In this document: piece after piece, positions 20,205-33,485 of the stretch | How the letters are laid out: every line of letters begins with the position of its first letter | Numbering within the stretch: the stretch's first letter is position 1 | DNA from: Seminavis robusta | Taxonomy: Eukaryota; Bacillariophyta; Bacillariophyceae; Naviculales; Naviculaceae | Direction of reading: 5' to 3' | NCBI GenBank assembly: GCA_903772945.1 | Contig: CAICTM010000378.1 | Span: 1 to 64,000, forward strand | DNA: 64,000 nt | Notes under the pieces: model-generated | What the model saw: only the letters and a program-made list of their open reading frames with translations | What the model was told of the DNA's origin: nothing | The model's database searches: none | Position numbers and translations under genes: made by a program

Positions 20205-22715
20205 TCATGATCTACACGGTTTCGGTAATAATAACTTACGAGGAACCCCTTCCCCTTGACACCCCGGTGGAGCTTCTATAGGATTGGGCCAACTCCTCTC
20301 GAAACATTTGAGACTGCCCACACAGTCATCATCACTTTGACAATGCCCTTGACAGACCCCGCATTGCGTGTAGATGCTACACCGTGGATTCCGTCGCGGT
20401 TCGAGCAATGTATACAGATTGGGATTCCCCGTCAATTCCAATGGCGATTCGTCGAATCCCATGAGGAATGTGTTGATGTTTTTGTTTTGATTGTGCGCAA
20501 AGTTCTTGCCGTTGGTGTCATCATCATTGTTATTGTCATCGAGTACAATCCCCCATCGACTGGTGTGGTAATGGCGCGCCAATTCGCAACTGGTATTGAT
20601 GATTTCCTCGTAATTGCGGGGATGATGATGCATGTTGACACACCGCGCGTCAATACGATCAATGGCGTACTTTTGTCGTGGCCGTAATTCAAAAGAATGA
20701 TGCAAATGTTCCTTGTGGGGAACTCCGTAAAAGAGTTGCGAGACGGACTGATCGCACGTTCGCAAGTTGTACCGATTTAGGTGGACGCGATCGAGACACA
20801 AGTTTTTGGAGAGATCGGCCACTTTGAAGACACCGAGATGGGTACTGGCCGGCGACAGTGTCGGAGGATCGGTAGGAAACTCAAAGGCGAAATTGTCAAC
20901 GTCTTCTTGTAGTTGTTGTGTGGTTGGAGTTTCGGTAGGATTGTTACTGGTGGGTGCTGTGGACCAGTCAAAGCCATGTGCGGTGGGTCCTCCCGTGGGA
21001 ATATCCGTGAGTTCAATCGTTTCCGTGACACTGGATGTGGGCATTTCGGTGGGACTCTCCGAGGGTGCGTGCGACAGTATTGTGGAGGAGAGTGATTTGG
21101 AAGGACTGTCCGTCGGTGCCATTGTGAGTGGCACTTCGGAAGGTGGAAGCGAGGCAGTTTCGGTTGGACTCCAAGAAGGGGCATTGGATGGAGTTGTGGT
21201 AGGACTGCTGGACGGATATTGCGAAGGACCCGTGGTCGGTTGATTGGTTGGAATCACGGAGGGACTACTTGTTGGTTGCTTCGAGGGTTGGATGGACGGT
21301 GGGAGTGATGCCGCAACAGAGGGACTACTCGTCGGTTGATTGGATGGCTGGATAGACGGTGAAAGTGCAGGCGTAATGGAGGGCCGCAGGGAAGGCTGAT
21401 TGGACGGCGTTACCGTTGGACTTGTGGACGGATATTGCGACGGATTGTCTGTAATGATCTCTACGTCTTTTCCTTCCAATACGGGATGATGCTGATTGAA
21501 GTCATGATGCGGATTGGTCTCATCTAGGTCCTCCACTACAACTTGAAAGGCAGTCATGTTGGCAACGGATAGACCCATATCAGTAGTAGTATTGGTATTG
21601 GTGGTTGTATCATCCAAATCGGCTGTGGGCGATGAGGTGGCATTGGTAGGACTGGAAGTCGGAGTCATGGTTGGAAGTGAAATGGTTTCTGGCTGTTGTT
21701 GATCGGAGTCGATATTCTGTTGATTGACTCTGCTGCTGACCGCTCCTCCCAGCACGTGAATATTAATGTGCTGTAGTAGATTTTGCTGTAAGAGTCGTTT
21801 CTTTTTCTTGTCATCATCAAAAGGCGCTCCTTCCGGTTCTTCATCTTGTTCGGGAGTAAAGTCGGCTTCGTCTTGTGCAGGTATCCACACAAACAATTGC
21901 TGATCAATGTTGCGACAGAGTTCAATCCATAGAATGTCGCCTTCGTTGCATTCGTATCCTTCGCATTGCATACACCAATCCAGTTCGTATTCACAATCGC
22001 CTTGCCAACAGGATTCTTCGTGCCATTCCATGCGAATTCGAAACGGACCAATGGCGTCGTCCGGCAACAGTTCCTTGATGCGCGCACGGTCGAGTTGTCC
22101 CGGTACAGTGGCGTTGGTGTGTGGAGGAATGTATCCCGGATGTGTCTCGTGGAATTGCGATGCGGAGTGAGTGTAGTTGACCTCCATCAGCTCAGAGTCA
22201 TCTTGGAGTATGATTTCATTTTGCAAGTCTCGTTGTTGTCCTTTACTACTACTACTAGAACTTGTCTCTTCTCGACTACTAGTACTTGTCGCTGTACTTG
22301 TGGTCTCTTGTTGTGCCGCTGGTGATGATGCTGCTGTGCCGTAAATGACGTCAAATCGGCTGGGAGGTCTATTACCAGTACCAGCATTGGTCCCTCGCAG
22401 ACCAGTGCTGCTGCTGCTACTTCTGCTACTTCTGCTTTGACTCAGGAGAGTCTCTGTTCTTCTTCTTCTGTGATTGGAGGAGGACAACTGAGATTCTGGA
22501 CTACTATTGTCTAGTACTTGCACCACGTTCACTGGGTCTACTAGCTTCCCTTTTTGATGTTCCAACTCGGTAATGTAAGTCATCACCTTCATGGCCTCCG
22601 ATTTATCCGATGATGATGATGATGATTGCTCTGGTGTGGCTTGAACTGGAACCACATGAAGCAGTACGAGACACAGCGAGCAGCACAACACTAGTGAAAG
22701 TCGAATCATTGTCAT
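20205..22715 (-). CDS. secreted P/S/T-rich repeat protein with C-terminal Cys-rich domain
   Basis: The 836-residue frame begins with a clear signal peptide (MTMIRLSLVLCCSLCLVLLH, then VVPVQA). A Ser/Arg-rich region follows, then a globular part at ~210-290 with Cys pairs (ESCWQGDCEYELDWCMQCEG). Residues ~355-620 are low-complexity repeats of the P-S-x-x-P-S / Q-P-T-x-x-P-S type. The C-terminus has a second Cys-rich module (CSIYTQCGVCQGHCQSDDDC, then CVGSLKCF), a domain seen in many secreted diatom proteins. Such P/S/T-rich proteins are expected at the cell wall or in mucilage; this is inference from architecture. Near the end the minus strand reads CCTC/GTAAGT at about 20240, so a spliced alternative C-terminus is possible. 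Confidence 0.8.
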   Translation of the reverse strand: MTMIRLSLVLCCSLCLVLLHVVPVQATPEQSSSSSSDKSEAMKVMTYITELEHQKGKLVDPVNVVQVLDNSSPESQLSSSNHRRRRTETLLSQSRSSRSSSSSTGLRGTNAGTGNRPPSRFDVIYGTAASSPAAQQETTSTATSTSSREETSSSSSSKGQQRDLQNEIILQDDSELMEVNYTHSASQFHETHPGYIPPHTNATVPGQLDRARIKELLPDDAIGPFRIRMEWHEESCWQGDCEYELDWCMQCEGYECNEGDILWIELCRNIDQQLFVWIPAQDEADFTPEQDEEPEGAPFDDDKKKKRLLQQNLLQHINIHVLGGAVSSRVNQQNIDSDQQQPETISLPTMTPTSSPTNATSSPTADLDDTTTNTNTTTDMGLSVANMTAFQVVVEDLDETNPHHDFNQHHPVLEGKDVEIITDNPSQYPSTSPTVTPSNQPSLRPSITPALSPSIQPSNQPTSSPSVAASLPPSIQPSKQPTSSPSVIPTNQPTTGPSQYPSSSPTTTPSNAPSWSPTETASLPPSEVPLTMAPTDSPSKSLSSTILSHAPSESPTEMPTSSVTETIELTDIPTGGPTAHGFDWSTAPTSNNPTETPTTQQLQEDVDNFAFEFPTDPPTLSPASTHLGVFKVADLSKNLCLDRVHLNRYNLRTCDQSVSQLFYGVPHKEHLHHSFELRPRQKYAIDRIDARCVNMHHHPRNYEEIINTSCELARHYHTSRWGIVLDDNNNDDDTNGKNFAHNQNKNINTFLMGFDESPLELTGNPNLYTLLEPRRNPRCSIYTQCGVCQGHCQSDDDCVGSLKCFERSWPNPIEAPPGCQGEGVPRKLLLPKPCRS

Positions 22716-24637
<1,922 letters not shown>

Positions 24638-25151
24638 TTAATCATCTAAATAAATGTACTGGCTTTGAACATCAAGCCAAGTAAACAATATTGATAGTGA
24701 GCACATAGTACATATCTGGCTAGCTAGCTAGAACGACGGACCTATCTACTGGCTAGACTACGGCACCATAGCTGTGTGGAGTTTGCATGCTGATGGATCG
24801 CAAACGTGCAAGTCGGAGAATCGCCATGGTGCAGGCATACGGAACGGTATCTCTAGCTAGGCGGCTGGTTAGCTATTTAACGTCAATCTGACTGGAAACC
24901 AAAGTTATTAGTCTGTGATAGCTCTACAAGAATGCTATGCTCCGTTGCTGATGGTTGCGTGATCCACTGCCAGTGTGTAGACGTTCCATTGTTATGTTGA
25001 GTGGGTGCAGGAAAGAGTTTCGTTTCGTAAGACCTTCTTTTACCACTCAGAAGTTATCTTTTTAGTGCTTGCGGGGAGATCGGAGGGGTGGGGGTTTTGG
25101 TGGGTACATCCGCGCAACTTGCTTCCCTGTTTTGGCATTGGATGGTCTGTT
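24638..25151. other. intergenic, convergent 3' regions
   Basis: It holds the 3' UTR of the GGPP synthase and, from the other side, the end of the giant minus-strand gene. A CTAG-rich patch is at 24718-24732. No gene is supported. Confidence 0.5.
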
Positions 25152-28100
25152 CTATGGTGGTGTGACCGAGGGACCGTTTGATGCAGCCAGAGAGGGAATA
25201 TTTGATGGCGATATTGAAGGACTGTCTGATGGAATCGTGGAGGGAATCTGGCTCAAGGAAGGCCGTAAAGATGGCCTGGCTGATGGTTCTACCGAAAGTT
25301 CTGATGGTTTGAGAGATGGTGCCAAGGATGGCTGGTGGGATGGTGTGCGAGATGGGACCTGGCTCACAGTGATGGTTGTGCAGATGGCCTGCTTGATGGT
25401 TCAATGGAAGGGATCACTGATGGTTGCATGGACGGGCTATTGGATGCCTTGGAAGGACTGGTGGATGGGGCTGCCAGTATTGAAGGACTGCCAGATGGTA
25501 CTATGGATGGTTGGCTGGATGGTTTCATAGATGGCCTGCCAGATGGTTCCATGGATGGACTCAATGATGGTCGCAGAGACGGGCTTTCAGATGACGTGCT
25601 GGAAGGGCTGTTTGATGGTGCTAAAGATGGGGCCAATGATGGACTAACTGAGGGTTCTAGAGTTGACGGAGCCTTCGTCGGAACAGCAGTCGGCTTTCCT
25701 GTTGCAGCCATTGTAGGTTTCCCCGTGGCAGGAGCTGGAGAGGGTTTGGGAGTTGATGGAGCCTTGGTAGGAGCTGGAGGGGGCTTGGAAGAGGGGGACT
25801 TTGTGGGAGCGGCCGGTGAGGGTTTTTGGGTTGACGGAGCAGGAGTTGATGGAGCCTTGGTAGGAGCTGGAGGGGGTTTGGAAGAGGGTGATTTTGTGGG
25901 AGCGGCCGGGGATGGTTTTTGGGTTGACGGAGCAGGAGTTGATGGAGCCTTGGTAGGAGCTGGAGGGGGTTGGAAGAGGGTGACTTTGTGGGAGCGGCCG
26001 GGGATGGTTTTTGGGTTGACGGAGCAGGAGTTGATGGAGCCTTGGTAGGAGCTGGAGGGGGCTTGGAAGAGGGGGACTTTGTGGGAGCGGCCGGTGAGGG
26101 TTTTTGGGTTGACGGAGCAGGAGTTGATGGAGCCTTGGTAGGAGCTGGAGGGGGTTTGGAAGAGGGTGACTTTGTGGGAGCGACCGGGGATGGCTTTTGG
26201 GTTGACGGAGCGGGAGTTGATGGACCCTTGGTAGGAGCTGGAGGGGGGTTGGAAGAGGGTGACTTTGTGGGAGCGGCCGGGGATGGTTTTTGGGTTGAGG
26301 GAGCAGGAGTTGATGGACCCTTGGTAGGACCTGGAGGGGGTTTGGAAGAGGGGGACTTTGTGGGAGCGGCCGGGGATGGTTTTTGGGTTGACGGAGCCGG
26401 AGTTGATGGAGCCTTGGTAGGAGCTGGAGGGGGTTTGGAAGAGGGGGACTTTGTGGGAGCGGCCGGTGAGGGTTTTTGGGTTGAAGGAGCAGGAGTTGAT
26501 GGAGCCTTGGTAGGAGCTGGAGGGGGTTGGGAAGAGGGTGACTTTGTGGGAGCGACCGGGGATGGCTTTTGGGTTGACGGAGCGGGAGTTGTGGTGGAAG
26601 GGGATGGCTTTGGACCGGGAGAAGGTTTTGAGCTGGAAGCTTTAGTTGGAGACAATGTTGGAGAAAATGAGGGTGTAGGAAACCCTGAAGAATCAGCGGT
26701 GGGCTGTGCTGGCAGGGTGCTCGGTGAAGGTTTTGGATCGGGGGGAGGCAAACGAGTGGGATTTGGTGTCTTGGCTGGTGTTGGCTTGGGAGTCAATGGA
26801 GATTTCGTTGGCAGTGCCCCTGAAGGTATGAATGTTGGCTGCATCGGAGCTGGACCACTTTGCGTAGGCTTTGCTGTGTTCGTACTAGTAGGGAATTGTG
26901 AGCCGGCCGGAATTGCAGTGGGCTTTCCAACAGGGCCTGTTGGTGTTGGTTTAGGGGGGGTTGGTGGTCGTGTCGGCAATGGCGACCCAGAAGAAGTTGG
27001 GGGTGGTGGAGAAGATGTAGGTGGTACTGGTGTGGTGCTGGATGATGGTGCTGGCGTGTTGCCGAGTGTCGTGGCCGTTGGAGACTCTGTTGGTGATAGA
27101 GTGGCATCACTATCTGCCGAGCTAACCACTGTAGCACCACTGTCGACAATGGCAGGTTGTGTTGTGAGCGATTCAGTGAAGCTCGCATCATTGCCATTAT
27201 ACAAACTAAAACCATTGGTCTCTGTACTGGGTTGCACCAGCGCAGTAACCTCAAAGGTGATGGTCTCCTGCACATTATTCAATTCAATGTCTCCAACACG
27301 TGAGGCATTGTATTCTGTGGAGTAACCAGCTGTCCCTGTTGTGTTCAGTGTCTCAGTTGTGTTGAGTGTTGTTTGCTCCCTGATATTGCTTTCTTGTCCA
27401 AAGAAAAATCCAAAATTGAGACTTGAAGTAATGTCAGGAGGAGCCCTTGCTTGCAGTCTCCTTCCTCCTCGCCCAATGACCACAACCCGCTGAACCCTGG
27501 GATCACAAGGGTCCTTGGTCAATTCACTGTCTGCATCCATGAAAGCTTCAATCAGCTGGGCATCCTCAATCTCCGCTGAACCCACAAGGGTGACACTGTA
27601 GGTTGTTCTTGCTCTTGTATCCAGGCACTCAGATGAAACAGTGGGATTTATCGATGGCATGTTTGCTGGACCCAATGATACTGATGTGGGCTTGGAAATT
27701 GTTGGCCCCTGAGTTTGTGGTGGGCCTGTTTGGCTGCTTCCAACTGCTGTTGGTCCCATTGAAGCTGGTGTGGGCTTGCTACCAGGTGGCATTGAACCCA
27801 TTGCTGTTGGCTGTTTTGGAGCAGGCACGGTAGTAGGTTGATTTGCTGGGAATGCTGTTTTTGGATTCGTTGTCTGTGTTGGTCCAGGGGTCATGGGTTG
27901 GCTGCCTGATGCTGGTGTGGGCTTGCTTCCGGGTGGCATTGAACCCGTTGCTGTTGGCTGTTTTGGAGCAGGCACGGCAGTAGGTTGATTTGCTGGGAAT
28001 GCTGTTTTTGGATTCGTTGTCTGTGTTGGTCCAGGGGTCATGGGTTGGCTGCCTGACGATGGTGTGGGCTTGCTACCGGGTGGCATTGGACCCATGGCTG

Positions 28101-31100
28101 TAGGCTGTTTTGGAGCAGGCACGGCAGTAGGTTGATTTGCTGGGAAAGGTGTGCCTGGAATTGCCGCCTGTGTCGGTTGTGGTTGGTTGGTTCCGATCGA
28201 TGTTGGTTGTTTTGGGCCAGGACCACCACTTGTAGGTTTGTTCACTGGGAACAGTGTGCTTGGCATTGCTGTCTGTGGCTGTGGCTTTGGGGGTGGAGGA
28301 GGAGGTGGGCGTTCCGGGGGTGGGGGAGGTGGGCGTTCCAGAACTGTTGTGGTTGCTGCTGACACTGCCTCTTCATATGTGTCACCCTACATGCAAAAAG
28401 GAAATTAGCTCAATCATCCAGTGCCACAAGAGCGCACGGCGACTAGTAGAACTCACCGATCCCAAAGCAATAGCACCCTTGGAACCACTAATGGCACCAA
28501 CACTGTTAAAGGCTTGCAAGAAATTTCCCTCAGTCCCTCCCTCATATAGTTCAACTTCGCGCTCACCCAAGAAAGCTCCCTCAATCTCGCTGACAATATA
28601 TACTCCAACTTCGAAAGAAATGACCTCATGTTTAAAGCGAGATGATCTGGCAACCAAACTTGTAGTTTGAATGAAGAAACCATCTCTTTCTTGTACCGAA
28701 ACAGATTCAATAATTGGTGCACATGAAGGCTTTGGTGTAGCACTGTCAGCAGCCAGGAAAGCATCACCTAAATCAGAATCTGACAATGATGTTGCAATTC
28801 CGTTTTCAATGACAATGTAATAGGTCAAGGTTTCAAAGTCTCGAAATGTAGTAAAGTCATCGCAAGTCACGGCTTCAGCAATAGTTGGAAACGGTGTGGA
28901 AGGTGTGGCCATTGGAGGTGGCCGTGGGGGTGGTTCTGGAGGGTTATTTGGAATTGGCCCTTGTGGTGTGCCAGGGATTGGATTGTTGATTGGAGGAACC
29001 TGAGGCGTGCCAGGGTTTGGGTTGTTGTTTGGAGGAACAGGATTGTTATTAGGAGGAACTGGATTGCTATTTGAAGGTTGAGGATTGTTATTTGGAGGAG
29101 CAGGATTAGGAACGGGATTGTTGTTGTTTGGAGGATTAGGATTAGGAATGGGATTGTTGTTGTTTGGAGAGGAGGATTAGGAACGGGATTGCTGTTGTTT
29201 GGAGGAGGAGGATTAGGAACGGGATTGTTGTTTGGAGGAGGAGGATTTGGAACGGGATTGTTATTTGGAGGAGCAGGATTAGGCACTGGATTGTTGTCGT
29301 TTGGAGGAGCAGGATTTGGAACGGGATTGTTGTTTGGAGGAGGAGGATTAGAAACTGGATTGTTGTTGTTTGGAGGAGGAGGATTAGGACTGGATTGTTG
29401 TTTGGAGGGGGCTGTTGGTTTGGATTTGTTGGGACACCAGGAGGAGCAGGCGGCGGCTGGTCGCCAGCGCCAGGACCAGCACCAACTGCGCCAGGAGGTG
29501 GCGGTGGAGGGCCAGGGGCTGGGACTCCTCCTGGGCCTCCACCAGGACCACCAGCTACTGTGCCAGGAGGTGGGGGTGGCGGGCCAGGGGCTGGCACTAC
29601 TCCTGGGCCTCCAGCAGGACCACCAGCTACTGCGCCAGGAGGTGGGGGTGGAGGGCCAGGGGCCGGCACTCCTCCGGGGCCTCCAGCAGGACCACCAGCT
29701 ACTGTGCCAGGAGGTGGTGGTGGAGGGCCAGGGGCTGGCACTCCTCCTGGTGGAGGCCCAGGACCAGGAGGTGGAGGCGGAGGGCCTCCAGTGGTGAGCC
29801 TCCACCGAGACCACCACCTGGGCCAGGAGGCGGAGGTGGACCCCCTGGCCCTACTCCTGGGGCTCCACCTGGGCCAGGAGGAGGTGGCGGAGGGCCACCT
29901 GGACCAGGCGGCGGTGGGCTTCCAATAGGACCACCACCTTGGCCAGGAGGAGCACCACCTGGGCCAAGGGGGGGAGGTGGTGGAGGGCCCCCACCAGGAC
30001 CCAATGGACCACCACCTGGGCCAGGCGGAGGAGGAAGCGGTGGACCCCCTGGGCCACCCGGACCACCGCCTTGGCCAGGAGGAGGTGGTGGTGGAACCCC
30101 CGGGCCCCCAGGACCACCACCTTGGCCAGGAGGAGGCGGTGGTGGTGGTGGTGGACCCCCAGGCCCTCCACCAGGACCACACCTTGGCCAGGAGGAGGAG
30201 GCGGTGGACCTCCCGGCCCCAGGACCACCACCTTGGCCGAGGAGGTGGTGTGGGGTGGACCCCCCGGGCCCCCAGGGCCGCCGCCTTGGCCAGGAGGAGG
30301 AGGTGGTGGAGGTGGACCCCCCGGGCCCCCAGGACCACCGCCTTGGCCAGGAGGAGGAGGCGGTGGAAGTGCCCCCCCCGGCCCACCAGGACCACCACCT
30401 TGGCCAGGAGGAGGTGGTGGTGGAGGTGGACCCCCTGGCCCTCCACCAGGTCCACCTGGAGGAGGAGGCGGCGGTCCACCTCCTGGGCCCCCACCAGGAC
30501 CCCCTGGACCTCCATTTGGCCCTGGCCCACCATTCGGTCCTCCTGGCCGAGGAGGTGGTGGTTTGTCATCCCCTGGTTTTCCCGCAACACCGTCAAAGTT
30601 TGCCTCACTATTGTCCTCATAGTCCTCCCAGGTGGGCTCATTGGTTGGATCAGGAGTAGGTTCGAATGTAGGCTCATAAGTGGGTGCTGGTGTTGGCTCC
30701 TTTGTTGGTTGCAGTGTTGGTTCTATTGTAGGTTCAGGTGTGGGTGCTGGTGTTGGAACAGCTGTTGGTAGAGGTGAGGGTTGTAGAGCCGTGGCGTCGA
30801 CAGCTCGTTCCAAAATGTCTGGGCAGTCTTGCTCTGAGGTTGCGAAACTGGCGCATGAATACAACGTGTTGGCGTCCACTCCTGCACCTGCAAGTGCTGT
30901 CTGACAGTACGGCGTTTGCTCCAATTGCCCCATTCCATCAAAGCAGGCTTGAATGGATGCAGCTTCACGGCTTGTAGTTACTGTCCCATCGTTTCGTTCG
31001 ACAATCCTCAAGGCTTGGTTGATGGTGTTGGTGTCGACACTGCTGAGCGCCTTGCGATCTCCTCCCGGTCCTTGTTCAGTCTCTTGTGGGGACGCCGATG

Positions 31101-33485
31101 AATCCTCCTGTTCCTCTTTCTTTGGCTCGGGGCATTCCGTGGTTTGTGCAAATACCACCTGCACTTGCCGGGTTTGTCCATCGTAAATGGAAGTATTGAA
31201 TGGAGCTGTACTATTGTAGTTAACTGCAATTCCATTCAAGTATCGATCCATGGTGAACCCAAACGACGCGGCAAAGAGTCCAAAAAAGTCGGACATGTCA
31301 AAGGATCCCGCCATGGAATCATTTCGTGGGACAAAGTCATCTCCCACGGCAAAGAGCGGTTCGTAGTCGGGGCAACCGGAGCAATCCACAATGGCACGCC
31401 ATTGCAGCGTGGTAATGCTGGACGCCACCGCTTCATCGTAAGCACGTCCCGATGTGACATTGATGCGATCCTCGGCAGCCGCAAACTCGGGACTCCATTG
31501 GGTATCCCAGTCGATCAATTCCGCATTGTGAATGACGCGATCGTAATGATCCAAACACATGCCCGTGATGGAATTGTAGACATCACGAAAGATCTGCCGC
31601 GTATCCTCCGCCTCGTCTGCTTCTCGAAAGAGATAGGGTGGCACTCCTGTAATCTGAAGTTCCACACATCCTTCTTTTTCTTGAGAGGTTGTCGAACAAA
31701 CGGGCGGAACAAAGCTATCTCCAAAGTTGTAATGTACGCTGTTGGATTGTGTCTGTGTGACGACAATGGCCCCCGTGGATACGACCGTGACGGCTGCCAC
31801 TCCCACAGCCACCGCAGTTTGCGTGGCGACAGTGGAGGATGCGACCGCCGTGGTTGCTGCCGTCGTGACGGCTGTGGTGGTCCCCCCTGCTGCTGCTCCT
31901 GCAGCCCCTAAGTAACACCAGAGAAAGCAACAAAGCACGTACATGCATCGATGAGAACACACATACCACAAAAGATTGATTCGAAATTCAACCCCAAAGC
32001 TACAGTCATACACTAGAATCTTACCTGCAGCAGCCGCGGCTGTCGCAGTTGCCGTGGTCGTGGCAGCAGCTGTCGCCCCGGCCGCCCCTTGAGCCGATAC
32101 AACTGCCATTTGTGCCTGCAGCAAAGACAAGCACAGGAGTGAGACTTACACACGTAAAACATTGCCTTCTTATAGCAGCAATGCTGCGATGCTGAGTTGG
32201 AACGTACCACTACGGCTGTCGCTTGTGTGGCCGTGACGGCCGTTGTCGCCGACGCCGACGCGGCCGTGGTAGCCGACGCAGAGGATGCCGTCACGGCACT
32301 GGAGGTGGCAGCACTGGTCATACTGGCAGATGTCGAAGCGACTGCACTGGAAGTGGCCGATGCTGTGGTTGTAGTGGTGGCGGTTGTCGCTGTTGTTGTG
32401 GCTGTAGTAGTAGTAGTAGTTGTTGTCCCCATGATTCCCGTTCCTCCCGTGGTGGTTTGTGTGACTCCCGTGGCTCCCAATTCGGCAGCTTCTTCGAATA
32501 CTTCTTGTGCCATTTGTTGCTGTTCGTCTCCTGCCTTTTGTCTCTTGACGACAAAACACAGCAATAGACTTCCCTGCCAGACAAGTCTTTGGAGTGACGT
32601 GTATACGAATTCGTAGGCCATGAAAAAGGCCATGTTTCGTCGGAGGTGTTTTTCTCGTTCGGCTTGAACATCCCCAATACTAGTGTGTGTGGTGTCACTC
32701 ATACTCATGGCGTCCTCGTCGCTGCGGCGATGAATCACAGTGCTTCCATGTCGTAGTTTGTTGTACTGATGGGCAAAATCGGAATCGTCCAGTTCATTCT
32801 GTTCCTGCAATAATCGATCCGAGTCGTCCTCCAATACTTTGGTCTGCGCTTCTAGTTCATCCACATCCACTTCATGGACGTCCAGCTGGCGACTATCATT
32901 GTCATCATCGTCGATCGTTTCCGGAATGACAAAGCTGTCATGCCCTAGAGCAATTTCGGTTCCACTGGAGAGCAGTCGAGGCGCGGTGGCGGCAGTGGCC
33001 AACATGGAAGCCCGTGTTGTCATGAAGGAAGGTCGAGTGGCCAATAAGGGTGCAGGTTCCATGCCACCAATAGTGGAGAAGCGTACTCTTCGTTCGTGAT
33101 CGTTGGCACTAAAGTCTGCTCCTGCTGCCATGAAATGATCTTGCTGTTGTCGAGAACTCATATCCAACAAGAGCGTTCGACGATGGCGACGGCTGGAACG
33201 CTGTTGACTCCGTCGACGGTCCAAGGAGCCGTTGCTGCTGCTTCCAGTGGAGCCACTCACACTCTCACTGTCGCTCTCACTGTTGCTCATGCTCATGCTT
33301 TGGCTGTCATCTTGATCATCCTCTTGATCGTCATCAGCTTGACCTTCATCAGCAGCAGAAGCGAGTAGAGAATCCACGTCCACTTCTTCAGCTTCATCAT
33401 CACTACTGCTGCTCACTAGGGAATCGGCGTCAATCACACCGCTATCGACGCGCATCTGCATCGTCGCCTTGGCTCCTCGTCTCAT
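25152..33485 (-). CDS. giant P/G-rich membrane or cell-surface protein, split by frame breaks
   Basis: Exon 1 is 33485-32208, exon 2 32115-32025, exon 3 from 31907; introns at 32207-32116, 32024-31908 and 28456-28387 have GT-AG ends and keep frame. The N-terminus is acidic and Ser-rich; at about residues 455-505 an Ala/Thr/Val stretch (TAVAVGVAAVTVVSTGAIVV) may span a membrane. A Cys-containing globular region (31720-31100) follows, then ~1.7 kb of Gly/Pro and Pro/Asn repeats, a second globular domain (28912-28460), more Pro/Thr repeats, a third (about 27640-27120), a 31-residue repeat array and a P-S-x-x-P-S tail. Frame changes near 30170, 29790, 29395, 29175, 25966 and 25370 are each a net one-base loss. 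It is probably one gene with consensus errors, but a pseudogene or two genes cannot be excluded. Wall or adhesive function is inference. Confidence 0.55.
25760..26610 (-). repeat. 93-bp tandem array coding a 31-residue P/S/T/K repeat
   Basis: The word TTGACGG or a one-base variant recurs at 25831, 25924, 26016, 26109, 26202, 26295, 26388, 26481 and 26574. Spacing is 93 bp except one of 92 bp (25924 to 26016). On the minus strand each unit reads like STPAPSTQKPSPAAPTKSPS followed by KPPPAPTKAP. It is part of the giant surface-type gene. Confidence 0.95.
28930..30590 (-). repeat. Gly/Pro and Pro/Asn low-complexity repeat region
   Basis: Units such as GGPPPPPPGQGGGPGG (30590-29830), GGVPAPGPPPPPPG (29770-29500) and PNPPPPNNNPVPNPAPPNN (29390-28980) follow one another on the minus strand. 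They encode the extended middle of the giant gene. Single missing bases in the units cause the frame changes described there. Confidence 0.85.

Noticed and set aside
20767-21243. Plus-strand 158-codon frame rich in Val/Gly/Ser
   Set aside because: Antisense of the P/S/T repeats of the secreted-protein gene.
25831-26580. Regularly spaced repeats reminiscent of a CRISPR array
   Set aside because: The 93-bp units are repeated entirely, with no unique spacers, and encode protein; the genome is eukaryotic.
25970-27325. 451-codon plus-strand open frame with Gly/Val/Asp/Glu repeats
   Set aside because: It is the complement of the Pro/Thr/Ser repeat of the minus-strand gene. The minus-strand reading has globular domains, an intron and Cys pairs; this one is only the repeat shadow.
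29415-30659. Long plus-strand frames of Gly/Pro/Arg composition
   Set aside because: Shadows of the Gly/Pro-rich minus-strand region; GC-rich triplet repeats keep all frames open.
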